Origin: Adiantum capillus-veneris | Taxonomy: Eukaryota > Streptophyta > Polypodiopsida > Polypodiales > Pteridaceae | NCBI GenBank assembly: GCA_014529385.2 | Contig: CM043957.1 | Span: 72,074,381 to 72,138,380 of the forward strand | Direction: 5' to 3' | Length of the DNA stretch: 64,000 nucleotides | Part shown: positions 31,876 to 44,249 of the stretch, piece after piece | Numbering within the stretch: position 1 is the stretch's first letter | How the letters are laid out: the number at the start of each line of letters is the position of its first letter | The notes under the pieces: generated by a model | Seen by the model: the letters and a program-made list of their open reading frames with translations, nothing else | What the model was told of the DNA's origin: nothing | Database searches by the model: none | Made by a program: the position numbers and the translations under genes

Positions 31876-34616
31876 CTACTGGGTCTATTCCACTTTATTA
31901 AGTGGAATCTCAACAGATCCGGTTTCAGACCACTCTCCGTCCCTCTCACAAGGTGATGCTTCTCAAAGATGCTTGATTGGAAGCCAAAAAAGGGAGGGAT
32001 AGAGCTATGGAAGAGGGATGATACAAGAAAGGTCATGCTTCCTCAATGGTCAGCAACGGTCTGCAAATATCAAATTTTGTCAAGGAAAATTTCCAAGTGG
32101 TTCAAGGCATCAATGAGGACCACATAAGATATTGGGAGAAATGGGGGCATCAAGGATTTTGGGTCAAGTTATGAAAAAAATATATCAGTCTTCCATAATT
32201 TGACATAAATCTCAATTGCAAAGACAAATCCATGATTAACATGCTTTGGGATTTTCACCCTATTTGGATTCTTTGGTTGTCTCTTTCTTACCGATGAGAC
32301 AACAATCACATTGACACCCTTCCATACTTGTGAAATCTCTTACATTAGTCTCCAATGCTTTTCTTAAAAAATTTCATAAACTTCAGCATTACTCACACCC
32401 TTCTCATTGCACAATGGTGCCTAATATTGAATAAGGCCCATTTTCCTTAAGTTAGCAGAATTAAGATCAAAATCAATGTCCAATTGAGCAACACCTAGTT
32501 ATATTGGGTATGCTACATCGAAAGGTCATACCAGGATAAAATCCCCTTTTGACATCAATCACTGGTGCAAATGAGTCCTCGGACCTCTATTTTTGGGGAC
32601 CACAATAGTGGCCATTATACTCCTTATAGCCCTCAAACTCAAAATCCTCTTGCATCTCTAAAGGAACCATATATTGAGTTCCTTGTAATGGAGGATATAA
32701 TATTTCATACACGTGTGCATTTGTCAAAGAGGGTATTTGTAATTCAAGGGCCATTTTCTTCCATAGTCTCAATACCACTTGGCTCGTTGGAGGTGGATGG
32801 CTCTAGTGCACTTGAGGGACCTATTGGATACTTTGATAAGTAGCTAGTCCTGCTTCTCATATCACGCTTTCCAAGGCAGGCATCGGGGTTGTCTTGGAGC
32901 ATGTGGAGAAATGTAGTGAACCATCAATAATAGAAAGGTGGTGCCAATCTTACCCTTGTGCATTGCAGCCACCACCATGGCATCAACGGTGATGTAGTGG
33001 CATTTGCTCATAGCAACATCCCAAATACAAGATAGACACTACATAGAAGGATGGTTGCCTTTTTGTGAATGTGGATGAGGAGGTTGCATGGTGTCCAGTA
33101 CTGAGATTGAGTGGGGAGGGGACATGTATCTTACCAGATACATGTTTATGTAACCGTTGATGTGGTAGAAGGTGTTTTGGTGTTTCATAGAGGTCAGGAG
33201 ATGCAAAAATAACTCACTAAAGTCCTTGTATCATGACTCCTTCAAGAAGTTGATGAAGCTCTCCTCCATGGCTTGACTGCCAGAAAATGAAAATGAACCC
33301 CCTCCCCCCGCCCCGCAATTTTTTTTTAAAAAAAATCCTAAAGCGCATAACTTGATGGTGGACAAACATTAGCTTTTAAGACGCTTCCAACAAATTATTG
33401 CAGCACAATATCCTCTGAATTTCACAAGCCTTGCACTTTCACTCTAGACTGATTAAGGGTTGAAGCTTGTGCTTCAAATGTGTACAACAACCAAGATTAA
33501 AAAATGATCGTGCAAGTTGCACGAAGGGTCCAATGCGTAGTTACTAGCACTATTTCAATTTGGCCATGGAGAAAGAGAATGTCCGAATGAAAAGTGGATA
33601 TTTGACTTTTAAAAACTTGGATTGGAATCCATTTTTTTGCTTATCATAAATAAACTCCACATAAAGAGTTGATCTTTGTTTTTATGTATTTCATGTAAAA
33701 ATGGTGGTTGGAGATCGCCATTCTAGAAGCTTTTTACATGCTCCCATTTTTCGCTTAAGACAGCGCTTAAAGCATATAATGGTATATCTTTACAACTAAA
33801 CATAGCAAGTCTTTGAAAAAAATTGTAAGGTACTAAAGGAATGTACAAATACATGAATAGAGAAGCACCAGCTTAGGTCCATGACAGGAGATTTTGTTAG
33901 GTGTCTCTCTATCATGGTGCCGCCCCCCCCCCCCCCAAAGGGGGGCCCTTTCTCTAAATCAGGCAATGATACAATTAAAGAATCAAAATAGAGGTTCCCC
34001 TACCATTTTTTAGATGATAGTTGAGAACACCACTCTCTTATCATTGACCAGTTCTTAACCTTTCCTTAATCCAAAGAGCCCTTTCAAGGTCCAAATTAAC
34101 ATGTGGCACCCTTTTGGTGGATTCAAGGGGTGTCATTTTGAGAGACCCAGTGCAAGCAACCTCCTCATCCATGATACCGTTGCATGCAACGTCCAAAAGA
34201 AAGGAGGGGGGCTTTCCTCTAGCATGAACCATCGTGATGTTCAAATCTGTCCTACGAGGGGACAACACATCCGCCTTCTTCTCCCACACTTCTTCCTTCT
34301 TTGATACTCTTTGCCCTTGCTTTTGCACTGTCGGTATAACTCTTTCCCTATAGTTGCTTAAGTTTCACAGTCCATCCATTAAAAAGATAGCATTCTACTA
34401 GCAAGAAGTGCTTGTGCACATGCCATGGATGACTCGATATCCATAAGTGACACATCAACCTTTTATTTGAGCATTGTTTACTACTTAAAAAAGTACAATG
34501 TGAGAGGAGGAGAAGCATGTGCTCTTGCTATTGAAACATGTGGAAGCTCAAGGAAGAAGTACACTATTCTTTCTTGGGCGATAGACACCGCATTTCTTCC
34601 TTCGACAACATTTGTC
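31876..34616. other. No gene recognised
   Basis: About 2.7 kb with short ORFs only (for example 32565-32843, 92 codons, no family recognised). Contains a 14-base C run at 33923-33936 followed by AAA and a G run. Confidence 0.4.
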
Positions 34617-34627
34617 TCTCTCTCTCA

Positions 34628-34668
<41 letters not shown>
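34617..34668. repeat. Compound microsatellite (TC)n(AC)n
   Basis: CT run passing into CA run. Confidence 0.95.
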
Positions 34669-34669
<1 letters not shown>

Positions 34670-34710
34670 AAGAGGCAAAAAAGTTGTGACATTTCAATGT
34701 TTCCATGGGA

Positions 34711-34929
34711 CACAAGAAGTTTTGGACAAATTCTCACAATAAGTCCCACATTGTGACTTACCTCAACATCATGAGCTTCTGTGGGGGGCCGGTGGTCCCT
34801 TGCCCCCACTCGTAGCTAGCTAGGTATGCGGTGCCTCTCGAGCAAAGTCTCATGATGTTATTCATTGTATGAAAAACACTGGAAAGGACTCCGTTTCCCT
34901 ACATGAGAAAATTTCTAAATCTTCTTGTG
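34711..34929. mobile_element. Foldback MITE, copy B (left arm partly deleted)
   Basis: Begins CACAAGAAG and ends CTTCTTGTG (perfect 9-bp inverted ends). It matches copy A along its length (TTTTGGACAAATTCTCACAAT, CTCGAGCA, GAAAATTTCTAAATCTTCTT) but lacks most of the left half of the central hairpin. CAATGTTTCCATGG occurs on both sides (34695-34708 and 34940-34953). Confidence 0.75.
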
Positions 34930-35219
34930 GGACTTGGTCCAATGTTTCCATGGCGACTTGGAGTGGCAACATTAAGGATTCAAGTTCGATTAGAAAAAGT
35001 AAAGCACGAGCAATGAAGCAACAACCTGGTGTTGTATTGTCGCCTTTGACAAGGATATACAGGACTTGACCAATAGATTATTTTGTAAAGGCATGGGCTT
35101 GACTCTACTGTTGGCATTTTGAGAAAGACAGGTAAAGGCTTGGTCTTGAGCAATAATCTGCTCGTTGACGGATGGAGAGTGTAAAGGAAGGAGAGTTGCA
35201 AGAAGCTTGCGCGCGTGTG

Positions 35220-35222
<3 letters not shown>

Positions 35223-35266
<44 letters not shown>
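35223..35266 (+). repeat. (GA)n microsatellite in possible 5' UTR
   Basis: Perfect GA run directly upstream of the candidate exon; GA-rich 5' leaders are common in plant genes. Confidence 0.9.
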
Positions 35267-35275
35267 CAGAGCGGA

Positions 35276-35465
35276 ATGTTGAACGAGAGCGTGCTGGTGT
35301 TGGGGGTGGGGGGAGTGTTGGGAGTGGTCGGCCTTGCGCTGCTGCTGCTCGCCAAGATCTGTTCCACCTCTTCTTCTGTTGGTAATGACGTCGAGTCCTC
35401 TGCACCGCCTTCCGCTTCCCCATCCAAGCAGCCCTCCGCCCCTCCCGAACCCGCCGCCACCCCAG
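35276..35465 (+). CDS. Candidate first exon of a host gene, single membrane segment
   Basis: ATG 35276 opens MLNESVLVLGVGGVLGVVGL, continuing into a run of Leu/Ala that makes one clear membrane helix (about residues 5-26). Lys/Cys and a Ser/Pro-rich tail follow (PSASPSKQPSAPPEPAATP). The region is GC-richer than its surroundings and follows a GA-rich leader. CCAG/GTATAT at 35465-35466 is a good splice donor in phase 1. A pyrimidine-rich tract ending TTTGCAG before 35701 could be the acceptor; joining there adds about 20 residues and a stop. The real next exon may lie elsewhere. I do not recognise the family. Leader, composition, membrane helix and donor together make this the best host-gene candidate here, but it could be a remnant. 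Confidence 0.4.
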
Positions 35466-35534
35466 GTATATTTTGTACGTCTCGTCTTGAGTTCAAAACT
35501 CGTCTCAGAGGTCTCCTGGGATTGTGGTCTTCTC

Positions 35535-35537
<3 letters not shown>

Positions 35538-35570
<33 letters not shown>
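35538..35570. repeat. (CT)n microsatellite
   Basis: CT run in the possible first intron. Confidence 0.95.
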
Positions 35571-35574
<4 letters not shown>

Positions 35575-35877
35575 TCTTCATCACTACAATTGTTTCTAGT
35601 TGAAAACGTATAAGAAGTCAATTTTTTTCCCTTTTTTAAAAGAAAATATCATGTTTTAGGAGCAACTGAAATTACATCCAATCGGTTTTTCTTTGTTTGC
35701 AGGGATCCCATGCTCTTGTAATTATGCACCCCACATTAAATGCTATCATTATTACTATGTAACATAAATCTTCATGCGGCTTAGTTGCAACAAATCCAAG
35801 TGGAATAGCGGAACTAATATTGGAGTATGTTGTACGTGTGGCTAGAGGGTTCCCTTCAAGTAAGATGAGTTGTACTC

Positions 35878-36021
35878 TTGTCCAAAGAAGGGGTTAGCTT
35901 GGTTGGTTGAGAATTCAACCGTCCGAATGTGGTCAAGTGACTGAATGATACCCATGGACGTCCTTTGTATCTGAACGAGTGAGAATGCTCGTACTACTTT
36001 AAAAAAAAAAAGAGAGATCAA
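35878..36021 (+). mobile_element. Probable tRNA-derived SINE with A tail and TSD
   Basis: TTAGCTTGGTTGG (35894-35906) fits a pol III A box. A degraded B-box area follows at about 35930-35952 (GGTCAAGTGACTGAAT). The 3' end is an A run (36001-36011). TTGTACTC flanks both sides (35870-35877 and 36022-36029). Length is about 144 bp. The damaged B box lowers certainty. Confidence 0.5.
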
Positions 36022-36311
36022 TTGTACTCACTTTTAAGAGTTTGTATAGTCTTGGACTTTGTATAGGCTTGGACGGCCTAAAATCAGCATTATACGTTGA
36101 ATATGGAAACCTACTTTCAAGTTTCAAGAATTAGCGGGCACACAAACACATAGCCGATACCACATTGGAAAGTCTTGATCGTGAAGTAGTCTTACAAAAA
36201 ATAAGAGTACTTTTTGCATAAGACTCTCTTCGTTTGACTTGTAACGCCTTGTCAAGTTTTCACAACTATGATCCTAATGAAAACTTAAATGTAGTTATTG
36301 CATTGCTTATC

Positions 36312-36521
36312 TGTTCAAAAGCTATGTTGCACATCAATCATGCACTCGTTGAGGTGTTTAATTTGATTTAATTTATTGGTATGTTAGGATAAAGGCGGTG
36401 TGTGTCTCTTATCGAACAATATGTACAAAATCTATGTTTAACATCAATCATGCACTTGTTGAAGTGCTTAATTTGATTTATTGATAAGTTGTTGGGGGTA
36501 AAGACGGTGTGTCTCTTACCT
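36312..36521. repeat. Tandem duplication, 110-bp unit
   Basis: CTATGTTGCACATCAATCAT (36322) and CTATGTTTAACATCAATCAT (36432) begin matching units. Both continue with TGCAC, TTAATTTGATTTA, a GGTAAAG-like string and GGTGTGTCTCTTA. Confidence 0.8.
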
Positions 36522-36984
36522 AGTGATTAACCTTGGGTGAAACAAAAGCCATCGACAAAGACATGAACAATGCAAAACATCACATATATCTTTAGTTGAG
36601 TAAACACAAAATATGGCTTCCGAAGTTCTAGAGACTCCAAGATGCTAAAATGGCCCTTGCACTTAATACTCAACTGCATTCATGGATTTTTTTTGCAGGG
36701 ATGAAATGTTTTTTGGTCATAGAACCTCCTTGCTACATTGGGACAACAAGTTGCTATATACATGAAAGCCAACAAATTGATCTTCTTGGGTTCATTATAT
36801 GGTTTAGAAACCTCAAATATGTTTGCAACCTCAGATACAGTTTCAATAGTACACTTGCCTCATAACCTTGTGGTTTGGAGAGCGACACCCTAAGAATTTT
36901 GAAAATAACCTAGCAAGGACACTACATTGCTTAGTTGTATTGTGTTTTCTCAAGGTACCCAAACTCCCTCTTTCTCTTTGTATT

Positions 36985-36988
<4 letters not shown>

Positions 36989-37038
<50 letters not shown>

Positions 37039-37103
37039 GTAAACTCTATCTTTGACCATATTCCTATTTTTATATATACATTACACACACACACACACAC
37101 ACA
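36989..37103. repeat. (CT)n and (CA)n microsatellites
   Basis: CT run 36989-37033; CA run about 37083-37103. Confidence 0.9.
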
Positions 37104-37492
37104 CAACTATATAGTACACATACATACACACATTGTGTGTATGGATAGATATACTCACTGAAGACCACATATGCACAAATACATATAAATATACCCAAAG
37201 AAGTATCAATAATTAAATAAAGAAAAAAAAATGTGAGGAAGGGGATTTAAGTTCCACATATGCATCGTAGATTGGTTATGGGTGGAAGTATGGTTTGGTG
37301 GTACCAAAAGTGGTGTCATTGACCCTCCATTGGAGAGTGATTTACTCTGCCTTTTTGGTATGGGTCTCTAGGAAATTTTAGGAATATTACAATGTCAAGA
37401 AAAAGGGATCACTTGACATGGAGCTGTAACTATCTCCACCTCTCTCTTCACAATAACTAGTGCACCACTCCCTCCCCCCCTCTCACTCTCTC
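37104..37492. other. No gene recognised
   Basis: Unassigned AT-rich DNA between microsatellites. Confidence 0.4.
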
Positions 37493-37497
37493 AATAT

Positions 37498-37550
<53 letters not shown>
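37493..37550. repeat. (AT)n microsatellite
   Basis: Nearly perfect AT run. Confidence 0.95.
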
Positions 37551-37554
<4 letters not shown>

Positions 37555-37928
37555 TTATTTTTCCAAAGAATTTGTTCCTAGAGAATATACCAAAGCTTCA
37601 CTCGCAACATCCATTCAAAGTAGTGGCCTTCCAACCATAAACATGAAATTACAGGTGTCTTGTCCGCCTCACATCAATCCTTGACCGAATGATTGATGTG
37701 GATGCGGAGTCACACGTACTTTTGTCCGCCCCAACCAACTTTGTCATCAAGACATGCATCTCTAGAAGATCTTACGAGCAAGCTTCTCAACACTTATACA
37801 AGCTTTCGACACCTATTTAAAATGTTAAAAAAAAAACCTTGCATACAAAGTAGAGCCACCCTTCAAATGGTTTTCAAAAACAATAGTAGTATCTTGGGGA
37901 ATTAAGTGGTAAATGAGATCATACTATA

Positions 37929-38237
37929 TGTCATAATAATCAATATCTTATTCTCCTAAATGATTTTCTCATATTAAACTGATCATTTAATGTGGGGAAG
38001 TACCAGGGGAGAAAAAGCTAGAATATTGGTTAAGCTAGCAGACCGGCCAATGGGCTAAAAAGACCCTAAGGTTCAGCCCATTAAGACTTACAAAATGCTA
38101 AGGTTCCAAAATTCAAAGGTTGTGTCCAAAGGGTTAAAGCTTAGGGGGAATTGGATGCTTTGTGTGCTCTCCAAAAGTCAACACATATCCCTACATGGGA
38201 GGGGGCGAGCCCTTCTTCTAGGGGATGAGAGAGAAAT

Positions 38238-38303
<66 letters not shown>

Positions 38304-38779
38304 GCCCCCTTTACACAAAGGGAATGAGGGACACATGTCAGCTCCCTAGGCCAGATGCCCACAAGGTATGCCCAATTTCTATTGGATGACCCTTGAAGTG
38401 GACCAATGAGAATTAGACTAGAGTAAATTTAGCGTAATTAATTTTAAAACACTTAATAAAAAGAACCAATGAAAATTAAGTCTCCTAGATGACTATTGGG
38501 CAGACTCCCAAGGGGTCCAATGAGCATCCAGGAGCCCAATGGCTTGCCTGATTCCTATTGGCCAGGAGGCAAAGGGGTCCAATGAGAGTTTAGTTTAATT
38601 ATTAAATTACCTAAAGCTCTCACAAAAGGGGAAAGGGGGACACATGTCAAAAGGCTATCACTTATGCTGCTTAATGGTCATTGGCTTGACTTAGGGAGGG
38701 TCAATGAGACTAGAGCAAGAGCAAATAGCAAGGGGGCTCGCCCAAGAGAGAGAGAGGGCTGATTTTTGCAAGGCATTAT

Positions 38780-38820
<41 letters not shown>

Positions 38821-39517
38821 TCATGTGTGAAGGAAGAGAAGACTATCTCTTCCCAAGCTTTAATGGAGAACTCATCACCTACTCCAAGCTTGTGAGATAG
38901 AAGCCTACATCAAGACTCTCTTGGCATGTGGATGCAAATCCAACCAAGAGCCAATCTTCAATGCATGCTCATCTCCTCTACCAAGCTAATTACTAAGCTA
39001 AAGCTATGCTAATATGAGTGATTATGTGAGGAGATGCACATCTTTCTCGTAAGATACTCCTTCTTCCTCTCAATCTACTCTCATACCCTGCTAGCTCTCA
39101 CCATCTTCGAAGGTGTGTGAGGTCTTGGGTCTGAGAACGGGGATAATTAAATTTGTGTTTGTTAAGTGTTTTGCTTAGTGCATGAAGCTTTCATCTTCAT
39201 TGCACTAGCTAGTCTTGAAGGAACACAAAGAATTGTATTGTACAATGTCTCTCTTGATGGGAGAAACCATAATACAAAGCCTTTTGGAGGGGGGACCGGC
39301 TCCATGCAAATCCGGTCCTCAACTGTTGTCAATAGCTTAATTTCTCTCTCTTTTGAAAGTATTGTTGATGCTATCTAACTAGGTGTTATGCTGTTTGGTG
39401 CTCTCTCTCCACCCAAGCACTCTTGTAATTCTCATTAGGAATCTATTCTAATGAAATGCCCACTATGTTTATGTTAATTTCCGCTACACATAAGTTTTTA
39501 GACCATTAAATGTTACA
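37929..39517 (+). repeat. 5' LTR of the chromovirus
   Basis: 1589 bp with a 65-bp CA run (38238-38302) and a second CA run (38780-38818). Lacks the 70-bp segment present at 45351-45420 of the 3' LTR. Confidence 0.95.
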
Positions 39518-39536
39518 TTGGTATCAGAGCACAAGG
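39518..39536 (+). promoter_or_regulatory. Primer-binding site, initiator tRNA-Met
   Basis: TTGGTATCAGAGCACAAGG directly follows the LTR; TGGTATCAGAGC is the standard plant initiator tRNA-Met priming site. Confidence 0.9.
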
Positions 39537-39935
39537 TTTCTCTTTTCTTGCTCAAGAAGGGAGGTGCTCAAGCTAGCTATAAATGGTTGGTATTATTAAT
39601 TGCCTGTGAGTAAGTAGAATAGGGATTTTTCAGTCTTGCAGTGCGCCTACCTTCGTGCAGTTAACGGGACATCACCATCGAGAGCTATGGTCTTAATAGT
39701 GGAGTCCTACGGGGCTTGTGCCTATGGCTTAACCACTATTGAGCTATTAGAAGCTTGATAGGAGCCGGTGTTGTTTGGTGTCAAAAGACCCTCTCTTCTA
39801 TTCCTTGCAATTAATGGTATTCGAGCCGCGGGTACAGTAGCTTGAGTGCTTTTTCTAAAGTGGTAAAGAGGAGTAGCAACTAGGGCTTGAAGTGCCAAAG
39901 TACACCTAAAAAGTTTACACCTAAAAGTTGTTAGA

Positions 39936-41520
39936 ATGGCTGACAATAGTAAAGAGAGTGAAATTAATGTTGATAACTTTGATTTTGCTCATGAGCAAGC
40001 TACTACTGATGCTTCAATGCTTGTTAACTATCTTGTTTCTAGGCTTCAACAAGCCATGGGCAATCCATCTCTCCAAAGTGAAGTGCAACGGCAGCTCCGT
40101 GCTCACGGGATTCTCCAAGCTCATCACCATGACGAGAGAATACCTAGGAAGCCTCCTTGTGAGACTCCCAAAAGAGGTCTCTCTCCAATTCGGGAAGAAG
40201 AAGAGAATCCATACGAAGGGCTCAAGAATTTACTTCTTGATGATGCATCTCCTTCCCAAAGGAGAACTCAAGAGCCTCCACCGAAGGAATGAGAAAGAAG
40301 TGAGTCTCCCGCCACCTCGACGGAGATGGCTCCACGAAGACGGCGGGCTAAACGCTCTCCATCACCACCAAAGCGGAGAAGACCATCGTATTCTTCTCCT
40401 CACCACAATTCAAAGAGGGATGATAAAAAGCAAGAGAAGAAAAAGGCGAGAAAGAGGACACCCTCTTCTCCATCTTCTTCATCCTCTTCCTCTTATGAAA
40501 GTGATGGTGAAGACGACAAAAATCAAGACAAGAAAAAGGCGAGAAAGAAGTCACCCTCTTCTCCACATTCTTCAAATTCTTCACCTTCTGAAGAAAGTGA
40601 TGGTGCAACCTTTGAACCATAAAAAAGAAGAGGCCATAGGAAATCCCATGCCGCATGGAAGAGGTCGTCCAAGCTGAAGAAATTTAAAGAGGGAGGGAAG
40701 AGCATCTCTTTCCTTACCTATGATGATACCTTTGGTGCTACGGACAAAGTCTTGGCCTTTATCCAACAATTCGATGCGGCGTTCGGAGATGAGGGCTTCA
40801 CGGAGTCCTCTAAGCTACGCCATGTAGCTATGCACTTTCAAAAGTCCGCCAGGCAATGGTGGTCTAGCCTACGAGCCAACGGTGAAGCTCCACGAACATG
40901 GAAAGCTTTGAGAGCTTCCATTATGAAGCAGTTTTTGTCCACCGATGCCAAAGATAAAGTACTCACCGAATGGCGAAGCTTAAAGCTCTCTCCCAATGAA
41001 TCCATCCACAAATATGTAGACAAGTTTTGGGACTTACAACTCAAAGCCACTGTCTTCAAAAAGTTGGATTTTGGAGAGCAAAAGCAACAATTTTGTGCGG
41101 GCTTAACCGAAGAAATGGCGGAGTATGTCAACTCCCAAAGGCCACGTACCATATCGGCGGTAATACACCATACTATGGTGGCCTCTCGAATCAATTTCCA
41201 AACGGGGGTTAAAAGAAATAATAAGCCCCCGGAAAACAAGGGTTCCAATGAGCCTGAGGGGAAGGACAATGTCCAAAAGCCTCCTAAGGGCAACTCCAAC
41301 AAAGCTAAAGAGAAGGGAGTTTACAAAGGTAAAAATAAACTCTCTCCTGAAGAGCTTGAGCGTTATCACAAGGATAACCGGTGTTTCAAGTGCGGCGAAC
41401 AAGGGCATGCGTACCGCGCTTGTCCCCAAAAGAACAACCGCCAAGATACTCCTAGAGCTTCCTTGGTTGAAATCCAAGAGGAGGAGACTCACCAAACTCA
41501 TCACAAAGGATCTCCTCTAT
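39936..41520 (+). pseudogene. gag: Chromovirus gag
   Basis: Starts at ATG 39936 (MADNSKESEINVDNFDFAHE). It is interrupted by TGA 40290 and TAA 40620 but keeps the same frame throughout. The segment between these stops is Arg/Ser-rich (KRSPSPPKRRRPSY). The capsid (Retrotrans_gag) domain runs about 40700-41190: FIQQFDAAFGDEGF, SARQWWSSLRANGEAPRTW, FGEQKQQFCAGLTEEMAEYV. One canonical CCHC zinc knuckle, CFKCGEQGHAYRAC, lies at 41382-41423. Gag forms the particle that packages element RNA. Each stop would be CGA or CAA with one C-to-T reversal. Confidence 0.9.
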
Positions 41521-44249
41521 GCCATGCTTGGGGAAAGGTAAGAGAACATGATGCTTTTATTCTCTTTGACCCTGGTTCTACTCATAATTTTATATCTATG
41601 GAGTTAGCCACCAAGCTAGGTATACAATCCTACGAGATGGGAGATGTCCTACCTGCAGACAATGCCTTCAAGGGGCAAGAAGCTTCAGTCACTCCCTTAA
41701 TCGGGAAATTGAGGCTTCATGTCCAAGGCTATGTGGACAAAGAGGACTTCTTTATCTCTCCTCTCAAGCATGAGGATGTAATCCTAGGGGCACCATGGTT
41801 TGACCGCCTGGCTGCCGATGTTAAATTTCCTGAAAGGAGAATCTCCTTTAAGTTCAGGGAAAAAGACATGTATATAGATGCTAAGGAAATGGGTAACACT
41901 ATTCCCATTGTACATACACCAGCTTTCAACAAGTCAATAAAGAGCTCTATTTCCGTGTACATGATTTTTGTTAAAGATTTTCAAAATGAACCTAATACTT
42001 TAGCAAAAGAAAATAAAAGCAACCAAAAGGAATTAGAGTTATCCAATTTTCTCAAGGGGTTTCAAGATGTTTTTATTGACGACATCCCTTGTGAGCTACC
42101 TCCTAAACGAGGTAATGATGACTATGCAATTGAACTTCTTCCAGGAAGTTCACCGCCTAACAAACCTCCTTATAGAGTTTCTCAAGCTCAACAAGAGGAG
42201 ATTATGCGGCAAGTGCATGAGTTAGTTGAGAAGGGCATGGTTAGGCCTAGCTCATCTCCATTTTGCTCACCTGTGCTATTAGAGCAAAATAAAGACGGCA
42301 CATATCGTATGTGTGTCGACTATAGAGCACTAAATAGGATCACTATCAAGAATAGGTTTTCCGTTCCACGGGTAGAAGACCTATTTGATAAGCTACAAGG
42401 ATCGACCTACTTCAGTAGGATTGACCTAAAAAGTGGCTATCATCAAATAGGGATAGTTGATCAAGACATTGTAAAGATCGCATTTCGCACCACATTTGGT
42501 CTTTACGAATACATTGTCATGCCTTTTGGCTTGACCAATGCACCAGCCACATTCAACCGCTTGATGGAGAAGCTGTTCACGCCTCATCGAACCTTCACTG
42601 GAGTGTTCTTTGATGATATTATCATCTACTCTAATTCATTAGACGAACACAAGCAACACCTCCAGGTAATATTTCAAGTTTTGAGAGAGAATAAACTTTA
42701 TGTTAATCGAAAGAAAAGTGAATTTTTCTTGCAAGAGGTTCAGTATTTAGGTCACATTATCTCTCAAGATGGCATCCAAATGGATCCATCAAAGTTAGAG
42801 GTAATAAAAGGATGGCCTAAACCAAGGAATCTTCATGAACTAAGAAGCTTTATAGGTATGTGTGCATACTATAGACGCTTCATAGAAAAGTTCTCACAAA
42901 TTGCGGGACCATTACATGACCTAACAAAGAAAAACGTTAGGTATACATGGTCTGCTAAGGAGAACAATGCTTTCGAAAATCTTATCTCTCAACCTGTGCT
43001 TACACTACCGAATATCTCAAAACCATTTGAGGTCCAATGTGATGCTTGTGGTGACTGCCTTGGAGCTGTTTTGCTCCAAGAAGGGCACGCCATAGGCTAT
43101 GAGAGTCGAAGGCTCGACCCTGTTGAGCAAGCTCTAGGCATATATGAAAAGGAACTCCTCGCAGTTCTACATGCGTTAGACTCATGGAAGCACTATTTAT
43201 TGGGAACTCCTTTTATTCTGCGAACAGATCACCAAAGTCTTAAGTACTTCATGACGCAGACCAAGCTCTCCGACAAACAGATGAGGTGGGCAAATTTCCT
43301 TTCGCAATTTCATTTTCATATTGCTCACATTGCTGGCAAGCATAATCAAGTAGCCGATGCACTCTCAAGACGACCGAGAGTGAATGCGGTTTCCATAGCC
43401 ACTCACAATGATCTATCTTCAATGATAGATGAGTACGCTATTGATCCCGATTTTAAAGATGTGATTTCAGCCCTTGCATTAGGGAAGAAAGAAGAACCAT
43501 TTACTTTACAAGATGGTTATCTTCTCTATGGCAATAGACTATGCGTTACTAACTCACTACGTGAGAAAGTAATGTATGAATCTCATGCGCTACCTTATGC
43601 GGGGCATAGAGGGATTCAGTTTACCTTAAAGGGAATTGAAACATATTTCTATTGGCCTACCATGAAAGTGAACATACAAGAGTATGTTTCTAAATGTGTC
43701 ATATGCCAAAAGACAAAATTTGATAGAGGGAATCAACTTGGATTGCTTCAACCCTTGCCAGTCCCTGATTCACCATGGGAGAGCATATCCATGGATTTTA
43801 TCTTTGGATTGCCTAAGTCTATCCATGGGAATACGGGAATATGGACGATAGTAGATAGGTTTAGTAAACAAGCTCATTTTATACCTGTCAAAAAGACTAT
43901 CAAAGCCCATCAAATGGCAACCCTCTTCATTTCACAAATTTTCAAGTACCATGGCTTGCCAATGTCCATAGTGTCGGATAGAGATCCTAGAATGACCAGT
44001 AATTTCTGGAAGGGTCTCTTTGAGAATTTAGGGACAAGGCTAAACTTCTCTTCGGCCTATCATCCACAAACGGATGGCCAAAGTGAAATAGCTAACCTAA
44101 CCATTCTCGATCTACTAAAAGCCTATGTAACGGAAGTAGATCAAAGATCCCAATGGAAAAAGTACTTACCCTTAGTGCAGTATGCTTACAATAACACTGT
44201 ACATACTTCCACGGGAAAAGCACCTTTCGAGGTAATTGAGGGAAGATAA
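41521..44249 (+). pseudogene. pol: Chromovirus protease, RT, RNase H and integrase
   Basis: Same frame as gag and uninterrupted from 40623 to TAA 44247. Protease: ILFDPGSTHNFIS with Asp at 41568 (DPGS for the usual DSGS) and DVILGAPWFDRL. RT: FCSPVLLEQNKDGTYRMCVD, YFSRIDLKSGYHQI, MPFGLTNAPATFNRLM, and catalytic FFDDIIIYS (about 42607). RNase H: VQCDACGDCLGAVLL, YEKELLAVLHALDSWKHYL, RTDHQSLKYFM, VADALSRRP. Integrase: GHRGIQFTLKGIETYFYWP, then CVICQKTK (zinc finger), SMDFIFGLP, VSDRDPRMTSNFW and YHPQTDGQSEIANL (DDE triad). The S-to-P change beside the catalytic Asp of the protease may be damaging. Confidence 0.93.

Noticed and set aside
35105-35584. Minus-strand ORFs opposite the candidate exon (147-168 codons)
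   Set aside because: Open because of CT repeats and GC-rich Pro/Ser codons; the plus strand has a coherent start, membrane helix and splice donor.
39166-39378. 70-codon ORF in the chromovirus LTR (also at 46499-46711)
   Set aside because: Present in both LTRs only because they are copies. It starts with a non-ATG codon, has no domain, and lies in the LTR end region expected to be noncoding.
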